Shown here in pieces: positions 1-6,156 of a DNA stretch of 6,549 nucleotides. How positions within the stretch are numbered: the first letter of the stretch is position 1; each line of letters starts with the position of its first letter. Source of the stretch: Rhodoferax sp. (GTDB taxonomy: Bacteria; Pseudomonadota; Gammaproteobacteria; Burkholderiales; Burkholderiaceae); assembly GCA_028292075.1 (NCBI GenBank), contig JAQGNA010000306.1:1-6549 (forward strand), given 5' to 3'. The translations under genes and the position numbers were made by a program. The notes under the pieces are model-generated. The model had not been told where the DNA came from. It was given only the letters and a program-made list of their open reading frames with translations, and made no database searches.

Positions 1-1087
1 CCAGCTGCACGCTCTCGAGCAGGTCGCGTCCGGCGGTGTGCTGGGCGCGGTCCATGAAGACGAAGTCCGCCGCGCGGCCGACCTCGATGAGTCCGCAGTT
101 GAGCTTTCGAATGCGTGCCGTGTTGCCAGTCGCAAAGCAGAACACCAGCTCGGCCGGAATGTTGCCCAGGCTCGAGAGCAGGGCGATCATGCGCAGCATG
201 CCAAGCGGCTGCACGCCCGAACCGGCCGGGCCGTCGGTGCCCAGAATCACCCGGTGAGGACATTTGAGCTGCAGCGCCGCCTGCGCCGCCGCGATGGCCA
301 CCCGCTCGTTGCCGTTGTGCACGATCTCGATGGCCCGCGACGACTTCTCGCACAGCTCGCACACATGGGCCTCGGGCAGCGAAGTGTGGCCGCCGTTGAT
401 GTGGCCGATGATGTCGGCGTCGGCCTCGAGCACCACGTCCTTGTCGATCAGGCCTGACCCCGGAATCGACGGCCCGCCGGTGTGGATGGTGCTTTGAATG
501 CCGTACTTGCGCGCCCAGGCCACCATCTGCTGCGCCTCGTAGCCGGCCTTCACCGAGCCCAGGCCCACCTCGCCAAGCAGGCCCACGCCGGCCTCGGCCA
601 GGTCCTTGAAGTCCTGCTCGACCATGCCCTTCTCGATGACCGGCGCACCGGCGATCACCTTCACGCCGCCGGGGCGAAAGTTGTCGAAAGCGCGCTGCGC
701 GGTAATGGCCAGGGCCTTCAGGCCGACGATGTCCTTGGGTCGGCCGGGCAGGTGTACCTCGCCGGCCGAGATCATGGTGGTCACGCCGCCGTTCATGGTC
801 GACTCGATCCAGCCGAGCTGGTTTTGCCGCGGTGTCCAGTCGCCGAACACCGGGTGGACATGGCTGTCGATGAGGCCCGGTGCGACGCAGGTCTGCCGGG
901 CGTCGACCACGGTACGGGCCTCGCCGGTGTCGCAGTCCCTGGCCTTGCCCACCGCGGTGATCAGGCCGTCGACCACGACGATGGTGTCGGCATCCAGGAT
1001 GGGGCGGTCGATGTCGCCCGACAGCAGCAGGCCGATGTTTTTAATGACGACTTTGCCGGACTTTGCGCCGGTGGCGATCTCTGCCAT
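1..1087 (-). CDS. ena: Enamidase-like metal-dependent amidohydrolase (partial, C-terminus off the left edge)
   Basis: Amidohydrolase-superfamily enzyme. Enamidase (EC 3.5.2.18) hydrolyses 1,4,5,6-tetrahydro-6-oxonicotinate to 2-formylglutarate and ammonia in the cytoplasm. I translated 362 residues from the ATG at 1087; the frame is still open at the edge, and as I recall the Eubacterium barkeri enzyme is about 385 residues, so some 25 are missing. Visible motifs: an N-terminal beta-sandwich segment (KNIGLLLSGDI, 16-26), the HxH metal motif SHVHP (75-79), ISAGEVHLPGRPKD (106-119), GEVGLG (172-177), HTGG with His202, GHINGG with His229, and LGTDGPAGSG with Asp285. Several of these blocks match E. 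barkeri enamidase as I remember it, which separates it from dihydroorotase or cytosine deaminase relatives. An AAAGGA ribosome site lies at 1096-1101. It follows the tetR gene by 63 bases with no clear terminator between, so the two are probably co-transcribed. Specific substrate is inferred, supported by the neighbouring reductase. Confidence 0.88.
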   Translation of the reverse strand, partial: MAEIATGAKSGKVVIKNIGLLLSGDIDRPILDADTIVVVDGLITAVGKARDCDTGEARTVVDARQTCVAPGLIDSHVHPVFGDWTPRQNQLGWIESTMNGGVTTMISAGEVHLPGRPKDIVGLKALAITAQRAFDNFRPGGVKVIAGAPVIEKGMVEQDFKDLAEAGVGLLGEVGLGSVKAGYEAQQMVAWARKYGIQSTIHTGGPSIPGSGLIDKDVVLEADADIIGHINGGHTSLPEAHVCELCEKSSRAIEIVHNGNERVAIAAAQAALQLKCPHRVILGTDGPAGSGVQPLGMLRMIALLSSLGNIPAELVFCFATGNTARIRKLNCGLIEVGRAADFVFMDRAQHTAGRDLLESVQL

Positions 1088-1095
1088 GGTGTGGT

Positions 1096-1101
1096 TCCTT
1101 T
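1096..1101 (-). promoter_or_regulatory. Ribosome binding site of the enamidase-like gene
   Basis: AAAGGA read on the minus strand, 8 bases before the ATG at 1087. It fixes this ATG as the start and leaves a short residue tail (1-11) before the conserved KNIG block. Confidence 0.6.
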
Positions 1102-1150
1102 GTGTTTTCGGGTGGGCTGGGCGGGCGGTAGGGCGGTAGAGCTTTGGCTT

Positions 1151-1867
1151 TCAGGCGGTGACGGTGCGCAAGACAGCTTCGGTGACGAAGGCTTCCCAGT
1201 GCGCAACGGCTTCCGCCGCTTCGAGGTTTTCTCCGAGGAAGGCCGAAAGCGTGTGCCGGTTGGCAATGTAGAAGTAGGCCATCGACAGGATCATCAGGTA
1301 GACGTCGCGCGTTTGCAGGTCGGTGCGAAAGAGCTTCTGCGCCGCGCCCTCGGCCAGGATGCGCCCGACGATCGCGATGGCCGGCGACGAATATTCGCGC
1401 GCCTTCAGCGACTTGCCGATGTGGCGGCCCTTGTGCAGGTTCTCGGTGTTGAGCAGCGTGATGAATGCCGGGTTCTTGCGGTAATACCCCACCACGAAGT
1501 GGATGACCGCGCGCAGCGCTTCCACCGGCCGCCGCTCGTCGAGCACCAGCTTCGATTCGGCCTCGTTCATGCGCCGGTATGCGTCTTCGAGCACTTCGAT
1601 GTACAGGCCTTCCTTGCTGCCGAAGTAGTAATAGATCATGCGGTCGTACGACCTGGCGGCGGTGGAGATTTTCTCGACGCTGCCGCCGTCGTAGCCGTGC
1701 TTGGCGAACACCTTGGTCGCGGCATGCAGGATGCTGTCGCGCGTGGCCTGGGCGTTCTGCTCGCGAATGCCGGGCTTGGCCGCCTTGCCCGTCCGCGCTG
1801 CCTGCGCCCTGGCCTTGGCGGCCTTGCTGACGGCGGGTTGCCGACCGGGTCGGAGGGGGCTGGTCAT
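1151..1867 (-). CDS. TetR/AcrR-family transcriptional regulator
   Basis: Ligand-responsive DNA-binding protein of 238 residues, normal to slightly long for the family. The N-terminal tail (1-38) is Ala/Lys/Arg-rich and of low complexity. The TetR helix-turn-helix domain spans about 39-90: TRDSILHAATKVFAKHGY (42-59), SVEKISTAA (63-71) and the family signature YYYFGSKEGLY (79-89). The recognition helix region reads ARSYDRMIYYYF, where most members have a GVSxGTLYYHF type sequence. Residues from about 95 on form the variable helical ligand-binding and dimerisation domain, which gives no hint of the ligand. The ATG at 1867 has an AAGGA site at 1876-1880. It is the first intact gene of the leftward unit and is divergent from the reductase operon, so it probably controls both units, most likely as a repressor relieved by the substrate or an intermediate. 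Some members of the family activate, so the direction of control is not settled. Confidence 0.93.
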   Translation of the reverse strand: MTSPLRPGRQPAVSKAAKARAQAARTGKAAKPGIREQNAQATRDSILHAATKVFAKHGYDGGSVEKISTAARSYDRMIYYYFGSKEGLYIEVLEDAYRRMNEAESKLVLDERRPVEALRAVIHFVVGYYRKNPAFITLLNTENLHKGRHIGKSLKAREYSSPAIAIVGRILAEGAAQKLFRTDLQTRDVYLMILSMAYFYIANRHTLSAFLGENLEAAEAVAHWEAFVTEAVLRTVTA

Positions 1868-1875
1868 CGGTCGGT

Positions 1876-1880
1876 TCCTT
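1876..1880 (-). promoter_or_regulatory. Ribosome binding site of the TetR-family gene
   Basis: AAGGA on the minus strand, 8 bases before the ATG at 1867. It supports the long, basic N-terminal tail being translated rather than a start nearer the helix-turn-helix domain. Confidence 0.6.
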
Positions 1881-1886
1881 GCTGGG

Positions 1887-2017
1887 TCAGACCGCGCGGC
1901 TTTGGTCGGAGAAGACCATGGCGCGGCCGTTGGCGGAGTGGCTGATCACGCCCATGGCCGGTGCAAGACCCATGCCGTTTGCACGCTCGGCAGTCGGTTC
2001 TCGTCGAAGGCGCGCAT
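1887..2017 (-). pseudogene. Possible frameshifted small gene upstream of tetR
   Basis: On the minus strand an AGGAG site (2028-2032) stands 10 bases before an ATG at 2017. That frame reads MRAFDENRLPSVQTA, then continues with an uncharacteristic WVLHRPWA and stops at 1946-1948. In another frame, starting at or before the ATG at 1973, the sequence reads MGLAPAMGVISHS followed by ANGRAMVFSDQSRAV and stops at 1887-1889, only 19 bases before the tetR ATG and just ahead of its ribosome site. A single one-base insertion (or two-base deletion) around 1973-1985 would join them into a protein of about 45 residues. This arrangement suggests a small first gene of the operon, or the fused ends of a deleted larger one. 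I do not recognise the product. Each half is short enough to be chance. Confidence 0.25.
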
Positions 2018-2127
2018 CGGCAGAATTCTCCTGGCAAGGTTGATGCTTGGTGCTTGATGGCAGAGGTCCGCATGTCGTTTAATTGTTGCGACGCACGGGC
2101 CCTTGTGCTAAATTTCAAAACACAAAA

Positions 2128-2167
2128 ATGTAGCGTTCACCACATTTCCGTTCAGGGAATGCTACAT
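2128..2167. promoter_or_regulatory. Inverted repeat, likely operator between the divergent units
   Basis: Left arm ATGTAGCGTTC (2128-2138) and right arm GAATGCTACAT (2157-2167) are complementary at 10 of 11 positions, with an 18-base spacer. Arm centres are 29 bases apart, close to three helical turns, so two protein dimers or one bridged complex could bind on one DNA face. A direct repeat CGTTCA (2134-2139 and 2149-2154) overlaps the left arm and spacer. It ends 55 bases before the reductase ATG, well placed to control the plus-strand operon. The adjacent TetR-family regulator is the natural candidate to bind it; this is inference. An RNA hairpin is the alternative reading, but no T-run follows, so it is not a terminator. 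Confidence 0.5.
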
Positions 2168-2222
2168 AAGTTGAGAACCCGGTACAAGTCTTTCTTCCAC
2201 CCGAACCGGCTTGCCGACCACG

Positions 2223-3854
2223 ATGACAGAACACACCAAGACCGATGGCCTGCCCGCGATGGAGGCGGCCGCCTCGCCGCAGGTTCTCGAGCGGGCACGG
2301 CCGCGCAACGACCGCATGACCACCGACAAGATCGAGTGCAACGCCTGCCCGGTGCTGTGCCAGATCTCCGACGGCCGCAGCGGCGCCTGCGACCGCTATG
2401 CCAACCGCGCCGGCACTTTGGTGCGGGTCGATCCGGTGGTTCTGCTGCGCCGCGCCCTGGACGGCACCACCACGCCCCTGGTGGCCTTCGCGGACCGGGC
2501 GGCGGAGTCCTCATCTGCTGACGAGTCCGCTGTCACCGCGAACGAGAACGCCCCCGACTGGAACGGCGACCTGCTGCGTGCCGACGAGATCTTCGTCACC
2601 GGCGTCGGCGCCTCCACCACCTACCCCGACTACAAACCCGCGCCTTTCATCGTCGCTTCGGTGGCACAGGGCGTGGACATGGTCACCGTGGTCACCGAAG
2701 GCATCTTCAGCTACTGCAGCTACAAGGTCAAGATCGACACCGACCGCTACCTCGGCCCCGAGCAGGCCAACGTGCGCTGCAAGGGCGAAGTGGTGGGCCA
2801 TGTGACCACCGCTGAATACGGCTCGCAGATGCTGTCGCTTGGTGGCGTGCATCACCTCACGGGCGGCAGCAAGAAGGAAGGCCGCGTCACCGTTCAGATG
2901 ATGGAGGCGCTGGGCAACAAGCAGGCGGTGGAGCTGACCATCGACGGCGGCTCCCAGGTGGTCGTCCAGGCTGGCCGGGCGCCCATCGTGAATGGCGTGG
3001 AGGAGCAACGCATGCGGGTGGGCTGCGGCTCGGCGGCCATCGGCATCTTCGCAAAGCAGCTGTTCGGCGAGGCCGACGAGGTGGTGGTGGTCGACGACCA
3101 CATCACCGGCGTGCTCACCGAGCACCAGGCTGGCCGCTGCCTCGACATGCCGCGTTCCGGCATCCAGATGCGGGGGCGCAAGTCCACGCCAGGGCGCTAT
3201 TTTCAGGTGGCCAACCCGGGCACCGGATGGGGCGGCACCGACATCGCCGACCCGTTGTCCATCATCGAGGGCTGGGACCCGGAGGCCGCCCGCCCCGGAC
3301 TTCGCCTGTTGATGACTTCGACCACCGGCGAGCATGCCGCCTGGTACGTGCTGAACCATTCACTCGAGCCCGTGCCGGCACCCATGCCGGCGGCGGTGCA
3401 GCGCATCATCGAGCGCATCGGCGAGAACTGCGAGCCTTCGCTCTGCACGGTGCTGTTTCTCGGCGGTGCCGGCGGCAGCCTGCGCGCCGGCGTCACCGAG
3501 AACCCGGTGCTGCTCACACGCGCGATCAAGCAGGCGCTGGTGAACGTCACCTGCGGTGGCGCACCGGCTTATGTGTGGCCGGGTGGCGGCATCACGGTCA
3601 TGGCCGACGTGCTGCGCATGCCCGACCGCAGCTTCGGCACGGTGCCGACGCCGGCCATCGTCGCGCCCATCGAGTTCAGCATGCGGCTCGATGACTTCGA
3701 GCGCCTGGGCGGCCACATGTCGCATGTGCGCAGCCTGGCCGAGGTGTTGCAAAGCGGTGCATGGCACAACGAGGGTGCGCCGACCGCCCGCTTATGGGCG
3801 CCCAACCCGGTGGCCAACCCCTGGCCTCTGGGCCAGCCGCCGTTGCTGGGCTGA
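2223..3854 (+). CDS. hnr: 6-hydroxynicotinate reductase-like iron-sulfur flavoprotein
   Basis: Homologue of 6-hydroxynicotinate reductase (EC 1.3.7.1), which uses reduced ferredoxin to turn 6-hydroxynicotinate into 1,4,5,6-tetrahydro-6-oxonicotinate, the enamidase substrate. From the ATG at 2223 it has 543 residues. The clearest motif is an N-terminal cysteine cluster, C-x2-C-x3-C-x9-C at Cys39, 42, 46 and 56 (IECNACPVLC...RSGAC), fitting a [4Fe-4S] cluster. Further conserved-looking blocks are VTGVGASTTYPDYKPAPF (125-142), EGIFSYCSYKVKIDTDRYLG, RVGCGSAAIG (Cys268), Cys403/Cys408, and VTCGGAPAYVWPGGG (Cys444). A Ser/Ala/Glu-rich stretch at about 90-112 looks like a linker. Start: an in-frame TTG at 2211 is possible, and neither start has a good ribosome site; residues 1-35 look unconserved. 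It is the first gene of the plus-strand operon and ends 7 bases before the UPF0280 gene. Family assignment is firm; the true substrate is inferred. Confidence 0.87.
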   Translation: MTEHTKTDGLPAMEAAASPQVLERARPRNDRMTTDKIECNACPVLCQISDGRSGACDRYANRAGTLVRVDPVVLLRRALDGTTTPLVAFADRAAESSSADESAVTANENAPDWNGDLLRADEIFVTGVGASTTYPDYKPAPFIVASVAQGVDMVTVVTEGIFSYCSYKVKIDTDRYLGPEQANVRCKGEVVGHVTTAEYGSQMLSLGGVHHLTGGSKKEGRVTVQMMEALGNKQAVELTIDGGSQVVVQAGRAPIVNGVEEQRMRVGCGSAAIGIFAKQLFGEADEVVVVDDHITGVLTEHQAGRCLDMPRSGIQMRGRKSTPGRYFQVANPGTGWGGTDIADPLSIIEGWDPEAARPGLRLLMTSTTGEHAAWYVLNHSLEPVPAPMPAAVQRIIERIGENCEPSLCTVLFLGGAGGSLRAGVTENPVLLTRAIKQALVNVTCGGAPAYVWPGGGITVMADVLRMPDRSFGTVPTPAIVAPIEFSMRLDDFERLGGHMSHVRSLAEVLQSGAWHNEGAPTARLWAPNPVANPWPLGQPPLLG

Positions 3855-3861
3855 CCGCGAC

Positions 3862-4821
3862 ATGCCGGCCCAACGCAACCGCCTGCCCGATGGGCGCTGG
3901 CATTTTCAGCACGGTCCGATGGACATCGTGCTCGGCGCGGAAGGAGAAGCGCTGGCGGTGCAGCTGGCGCACGAAGCCGCCTGGCAACGCTTCTTCACGC
4001 TGCTGTCCGAGCTGGCGGCCGAACTGAAGGCGCTGCGCCAGCCGTTGCCCGCCGAGGGCCCGCTTCCCAAGGCCGGTGGCCGGCTCGACGGGCGCGTGGC
4101 GCGCCGCATGTGGGCGGCCTGCGCGCCCTACCGCGCGAGCTATATCACCCCCATGGCGGCGGTGGCCGGCGCCGTGGCGCAGGAGCTCATCGCCTGCTAC
4201 CACCGGCCGGGGGTCGACCGGGCATGGGTCAACAACGGCGGCGACATCGCGCTCTACCTCACGCCGGGGCACAGCGTGCGCATCGGCCTGTTCGCCGACC
4301 TGGGCGTCTGGCAGCAGGCGGTGGCCGCTGCGGCCGCCGACCCCCAGGGGCTGCGCACCGACGCCCAGTGCGAAGTGGGCTACGAGTCGCCGGTGCGGGG
4401 CGTGGCCACCAGCGGCTGGCGCGGCCGCAGCTTCTCGCTCGGCATTGCCGACAGCGTGACGGTGCTGGCGGCCACCGCCGCCGAAGCCGACGCGGCCGCC
4501 ACGGTGGTCGCCAATGCCGTCGACGTGGCCCACCCCGGCATCGTGCGGCGGCCGTCGAACACGCTGCGCGACGACTCCGACCTCGGCGGCATCGCCGTCA
4601 CGGTGGAGGTGCCGCCACTGCCCGAGGCCTTGGTGCGCGAGGCGCTGGCGGCCGGCTTGGCCAAGGCCGAGGCGCTGCGGCTGGCCGGCGGGCTGTGGTC
4701 GGCCACGCTGGTCTGCCAGGGGCAATGGGCGCAAACCCGCAGCCCGGGCGGCGCCACTCCGACCGATACTTCGGCGCAGGGCGCGGCCCCGCCGCTTCGA
4801 GTTGGTTCAGTATTTGCTTAA
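3862..4821 (+). CDS. UPF0280 family protein (ApbE-like fold)
   Basis: Protein of 319 residues of the UPF0280 family, distantly related to the ApbE flavin transferases (COG2122 group). Seen in the sequence: an N-terminal segment MDIVLGAEGEA (20-30), PYRASYITPMAAVAGAVA (89-106), WVNNGGDIALYL (122-133), GVATSGWRGRSFSLGIADSVTVLA (180-203 with Thr183, Ser184 and Asp197), and ADAAATVVANAVD (209-221). The NxGGDIA, VATSG and ADAAAT blocks mirror the positions of the nucleotide- and metal-binding segments of ApbE. ApbE attaches FMN covalently to target proteins; whether UPF0280 members do this is not established. It lies 7 bases after the reductase stop, so translation is probably coupled, and the ATG at 3862 has no strong ribosome site. 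The context suggests a maturation or accessory role for the reductase. The C-terminal 40 residues (about 280 on) are Gly/Pro/Ala/Thr-rich and probably disordered. No signal peptide, so cytoplasmic. Confidence 0.85.
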   Translation: MPAQRNRLPDGRWHFQHGPMDIVLGAEGEALAVQLAHEAAWQRFFTLLSELAAELKALRQPLPAEGPLPKAGGRLDGRVARRMWAACAPYRASYITPMAAVAGAVAQELIACYHRPGVDRAWVNNGGDIALYLTPGHSVRIGLFADLGVWQQAVAAAAADPQGLRTDAQCEVGYESPVRGVATSGWRGRSFSLGIADSVTVLAATAAEADAAATVVANAVDVAHPGIVRRPSNTLRDDSDLGGIAVTVEVPPLPEALVREALAAGLAKAEALRLAGGLWSATLVCQGQWAQTRSPGGATPTDTSAQGAAPPLRVGSVFA

Positions 4822-4857
4822 CGAAATTCAGCGAGCTTCTTCAACGATGTGCCACCC

Positions 4858-5499
4858 ATGATCACGATCCGACGCGTCTTCACCCATGTGGAAGAAATCA
4901 ACCACGAGTTCGGCCCCAGGGCCGCCGTACCGCTGCTCCGCGGCGCCATCGGCGTGGTGCTGACGAACCCGTTCGCCGGCCGCTACGAGCCCGATATCCT
5001 GCCCATGATGGACGCGTTGCAGCCGGTGGGCATCGACATGGCGCACCGCCTGCTCGCGGCCATGCGGCTGCCCATCGAGCGCATTGCGGGCTACGGCAAG
5101 GGCGCCGTGGTCGGCTCGGCTGGCGAGCTCGAGCATGGCGCGCTGTGGCACGTGCCCGGTGGCTATGCCATGCGTGAGCTGCTGGGCTGGAAGGGCGACC
5201 GCAACGCCTACAAGGCCGGCCAGCCCGAGGTGAAGACCGGCCAGCCCGGCAACGCCTTGTCCATCGTGCCGTCGACCAAGAAGGTGGGCGCGCCAGGCAC
5301 CGCGCTCGACGTGCCGCTGACCCACATCAACGCCAGCTACGTTCGCAGCCATTTCGATGCCATGGAGGTGCGCGTGCCCGGCGCACCCGCGGCCGACGAG
5401 ATCGTCTACATCCTCGCCATGTCATCGGGCGCGCGCGTGCATGCGCGGGTCGGCGGGCTCGAGCCCGAAGGCATCGCCCGCTGGGACGGCCTTCGTTAA
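4858..5499 (+). CDS. DUF1185 / 'amino acid synthesis' family protein, copy 1
   Basis: Protein of 213 residues of the DUF1185 (AA_synth) family, whose reaction is unknown. Conserved blocks: NPFAG (37-41), YGKGAVVG (79-86), GELEH (89-93), VPSTKKVG (137-144), GTALDVPLTH (147-156), YVRSHFDAME (161-170), ARVGGLEPEGI near the end and a terminal DGLR. The charged residues in GELEH, STKK and SHFDAME are candidate active-site groups, inferred from conservation with copy 2. Between GELEH and VPS it carries about 20 extra residues relative to copy 2, including a repeated GQP (KAGQPEVKTGQPG, 119-131). Start: I use ATG at 4858; an in-frame GTG at 4849 would add three residues and neither has a good ribosome site. 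It follows the UPF0280 gene by 36 bases and precedes its paralogue by 25, so it belongs to the same operon. The family name comes from weak historical association and should not be read as a function. Confidence 0.85.
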   Translation: MITIRRVFTHVEEINHEFGPRAAVPLLRGAIGVVLTNPFAGRYEPDILPMMDALQPVGIDMAHRLLAAMRLPIERIAGYGKGAVVGSAGELEHGALWHVPGGYAMRELLGWKGDRNAYKAGQPEVKTGQPGNALSIVPSTKKVGAPGTALDVPLTHINASYVRSHFDAMEVRVPGAPAADEIVYILAMSSGARVHARVGGLEPEGIARWDGLR

Positions 5500-5524
5500 C
5501 CCCCAACCGACCGAAGAGAAAACC

Positions 5525-6109
5525 ATGCTTGCCGACATTCGCAAAATCATTGTTCAGGTGGACGAGGTCCGTATCGAAATGGGCCAGGCGCTGAACCCGC
5601 CGACCCGCCGCGCGCTGGCCATGGCCGTCATCGCCAACCCCTATGCCGGCGCCTACGCCGAGAACCTGGACCAGCTGGTTGCCATCGGCGAGGAACTCGG
5701 AGGGTTGCTCGGCGCGCGCTGCATCGAGGCGCTCGGCATCGAGCCCGGTGCGGCCCACAGCTATGGCAAGGCCGCCATCGTGGGCGAGGCCGGCGAACTG
5801 GAACATGCGGCCGCGATCCTGCACCCCAAGCTGGGCGCGCCGCTGAGGCTGGCGGTGGAGAAGGGCGCGGCCCTGGTGCCGTCGGCCAAGAAAGTCGGCG
5901 GACTGGGCACGGCCATCGACGTGCCGCTGGGCCACAAGGACGCGGCTTACGTGCGCAGCCATTTCGACGCCATGGAAGCCCGCGTGGCCGACGCGCCGCG
6001 GGCCCGCGAGATCGTGGTGGCGGTGGTGGTCACCGACAGCGGACGTCCGCTCGCCCGCGTGGGTGGGCTGCGCGCCGAAGACATCGTCGGCCAGGACGGA
6101 CTGCGGTAG
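5525..6109 (+). CDS. DUF1185 / 'amino acid synthesis' family protein, copy 2
   Basis: Protein of 194 residues, a clear paralogue of the preceding gene. Matching blocks: NPYAG (38-42), YGKAAIVGEAGELEH (80-94), VPSAKKVGGLGTAIDVPLGH (118-137), YVRSHFDAMEARV, ARVGGL and the terminal DGLR. It lacks the insertion of about 20 residues that copy 1 has between GELEH and VPS, and its middle (LDQLVAIGEELGGLLGARCI, 48-67) diverges from copy 1. The ATG at 5525 has a GAAGAG ribosome site at 5513-5518, and the gene begins 25 bases after the stop of copy 1. No signal peptide or membrane segment, so cytoplasmic. Tandem retention of two diverged copies in one operon suggests either the two subunits of a mixed complex or two related steps. 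Function unknown; the context ties it to processing of the ring-opened product or to an accessory step of ring reduction. Confidence 0.87.
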   Translation: MLADIRKIIVQVDEVRIEMGQALNPPTRRALAMAVIANPYAGAYAENLDQLVAIGEELGGLLGARCIEALGIEPGAAHSYGKAAIVGEAGELEHAAAILHPKLGAPLRLAVEKGAALVPSAKKVGGLGTAIDVPLGHKDAAYVRSHFDAMEARVADAPRAREIVVAVVVTDSGRPLARVGGLRAEDIVGQDGLR

Positions 6110-6110
6110 G

Positions 6111-6136
6111 CTCCCGGGCTCTACGGGCGAGTTTTT
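6111..6136 (+). terminator. Weak terminator- or attenuator-like hairpin
   Basis: CCCG (6113-6116) and CGGG (6124-6127) can pair around a 7-base loop, with CT/AG possibly extending the stem across a two-base bulge, followed by TTTTT (6132-6136). The stem is short, so read-through into the transporter gene is likely. It may separate strong expression of the catabolic genes from the transport genes, or be chance in GC-rich DNA. Confidence 0.25.
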
Positions 6137-6156
6137 CGAATCAATCTGTTCCTTCC

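Larger units (their letters stand above)
1868..2222. other. Divergent intergenic region with control signals and a gene remnant
   Basis: 355 bases between the divergent starts of the tetR-like and reductase genes. The half nearest the regulator (about 1887-2032) is GC-rich and looks coding on the minus strand, but only in broken pieces (see the separate entry). The part from about 2075 to 2180 is clearly richer in A and T than its surroundings and contains an inverted repeat at 2128-2167 and a weaker TTGTG...CACAA pair (2103-2107 and 2121-2125). Promoters for both directions must lie here or close by, but I could not find a convincing -35/-10 pair on either strand; TACATA at 2163-2168 is a possible plus-strand -10 without a good -35. 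No tRNA or other RNA gene is evident. Confidence 0.6.

Noticed and set aside
1088..1150. Possible terminator between tetR and the enamidase-like gene
   Set aside because: No stem followed by a T-run is visible on the minus strand; repeated CCGCC/CCCG runs do not pair well.
482..1945. Long plus-strand open frame of 487 codons
   Set aside because: It lies antisense across the enamidase-like and TetR genes. Its translation is rich in His, Arg, Gly and Ala with no domain, typical of the reverse complement of GC-rich coding DNA.
2134..2154. CGTTCA direct repeat (2134-2139 and 2149-2154) as an independent regulatory site
   Set aside because: Six bases repeated once can arise by chance, and it overlaps the stronger inverted repeat; mentioned there only.
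2511..3359. Minus-strand open frame of 282 codons
   Set aside because: Antisense to the reductase, which has clear family motifs throughout; the antisense product is His/Val/Ala-rich and motif-free.
3556..3861. Upstream extension of the UPF0280 frame into the reductase gene
   Set aside because: The extra 102 residues are Arg/Ser/Cys-rich shadow sequence; family-like sequence begins after the ATG at 3862, just past the reductase stop.
3676..4734. Minus-strand open frame of 352 codons
   Set aside because: Antisense to the end of the reductase gene and the UPF0280 gene; composition is Arg/Gly/His-rich without recognisable domains.
4110..5177. Plus-strand open frame of 355 codons overlapping UPF0280 and DUF1185 copy 1
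   Set aside because: Arg/Gly/His-rich out-of-frame shadow of two well-supported genes.
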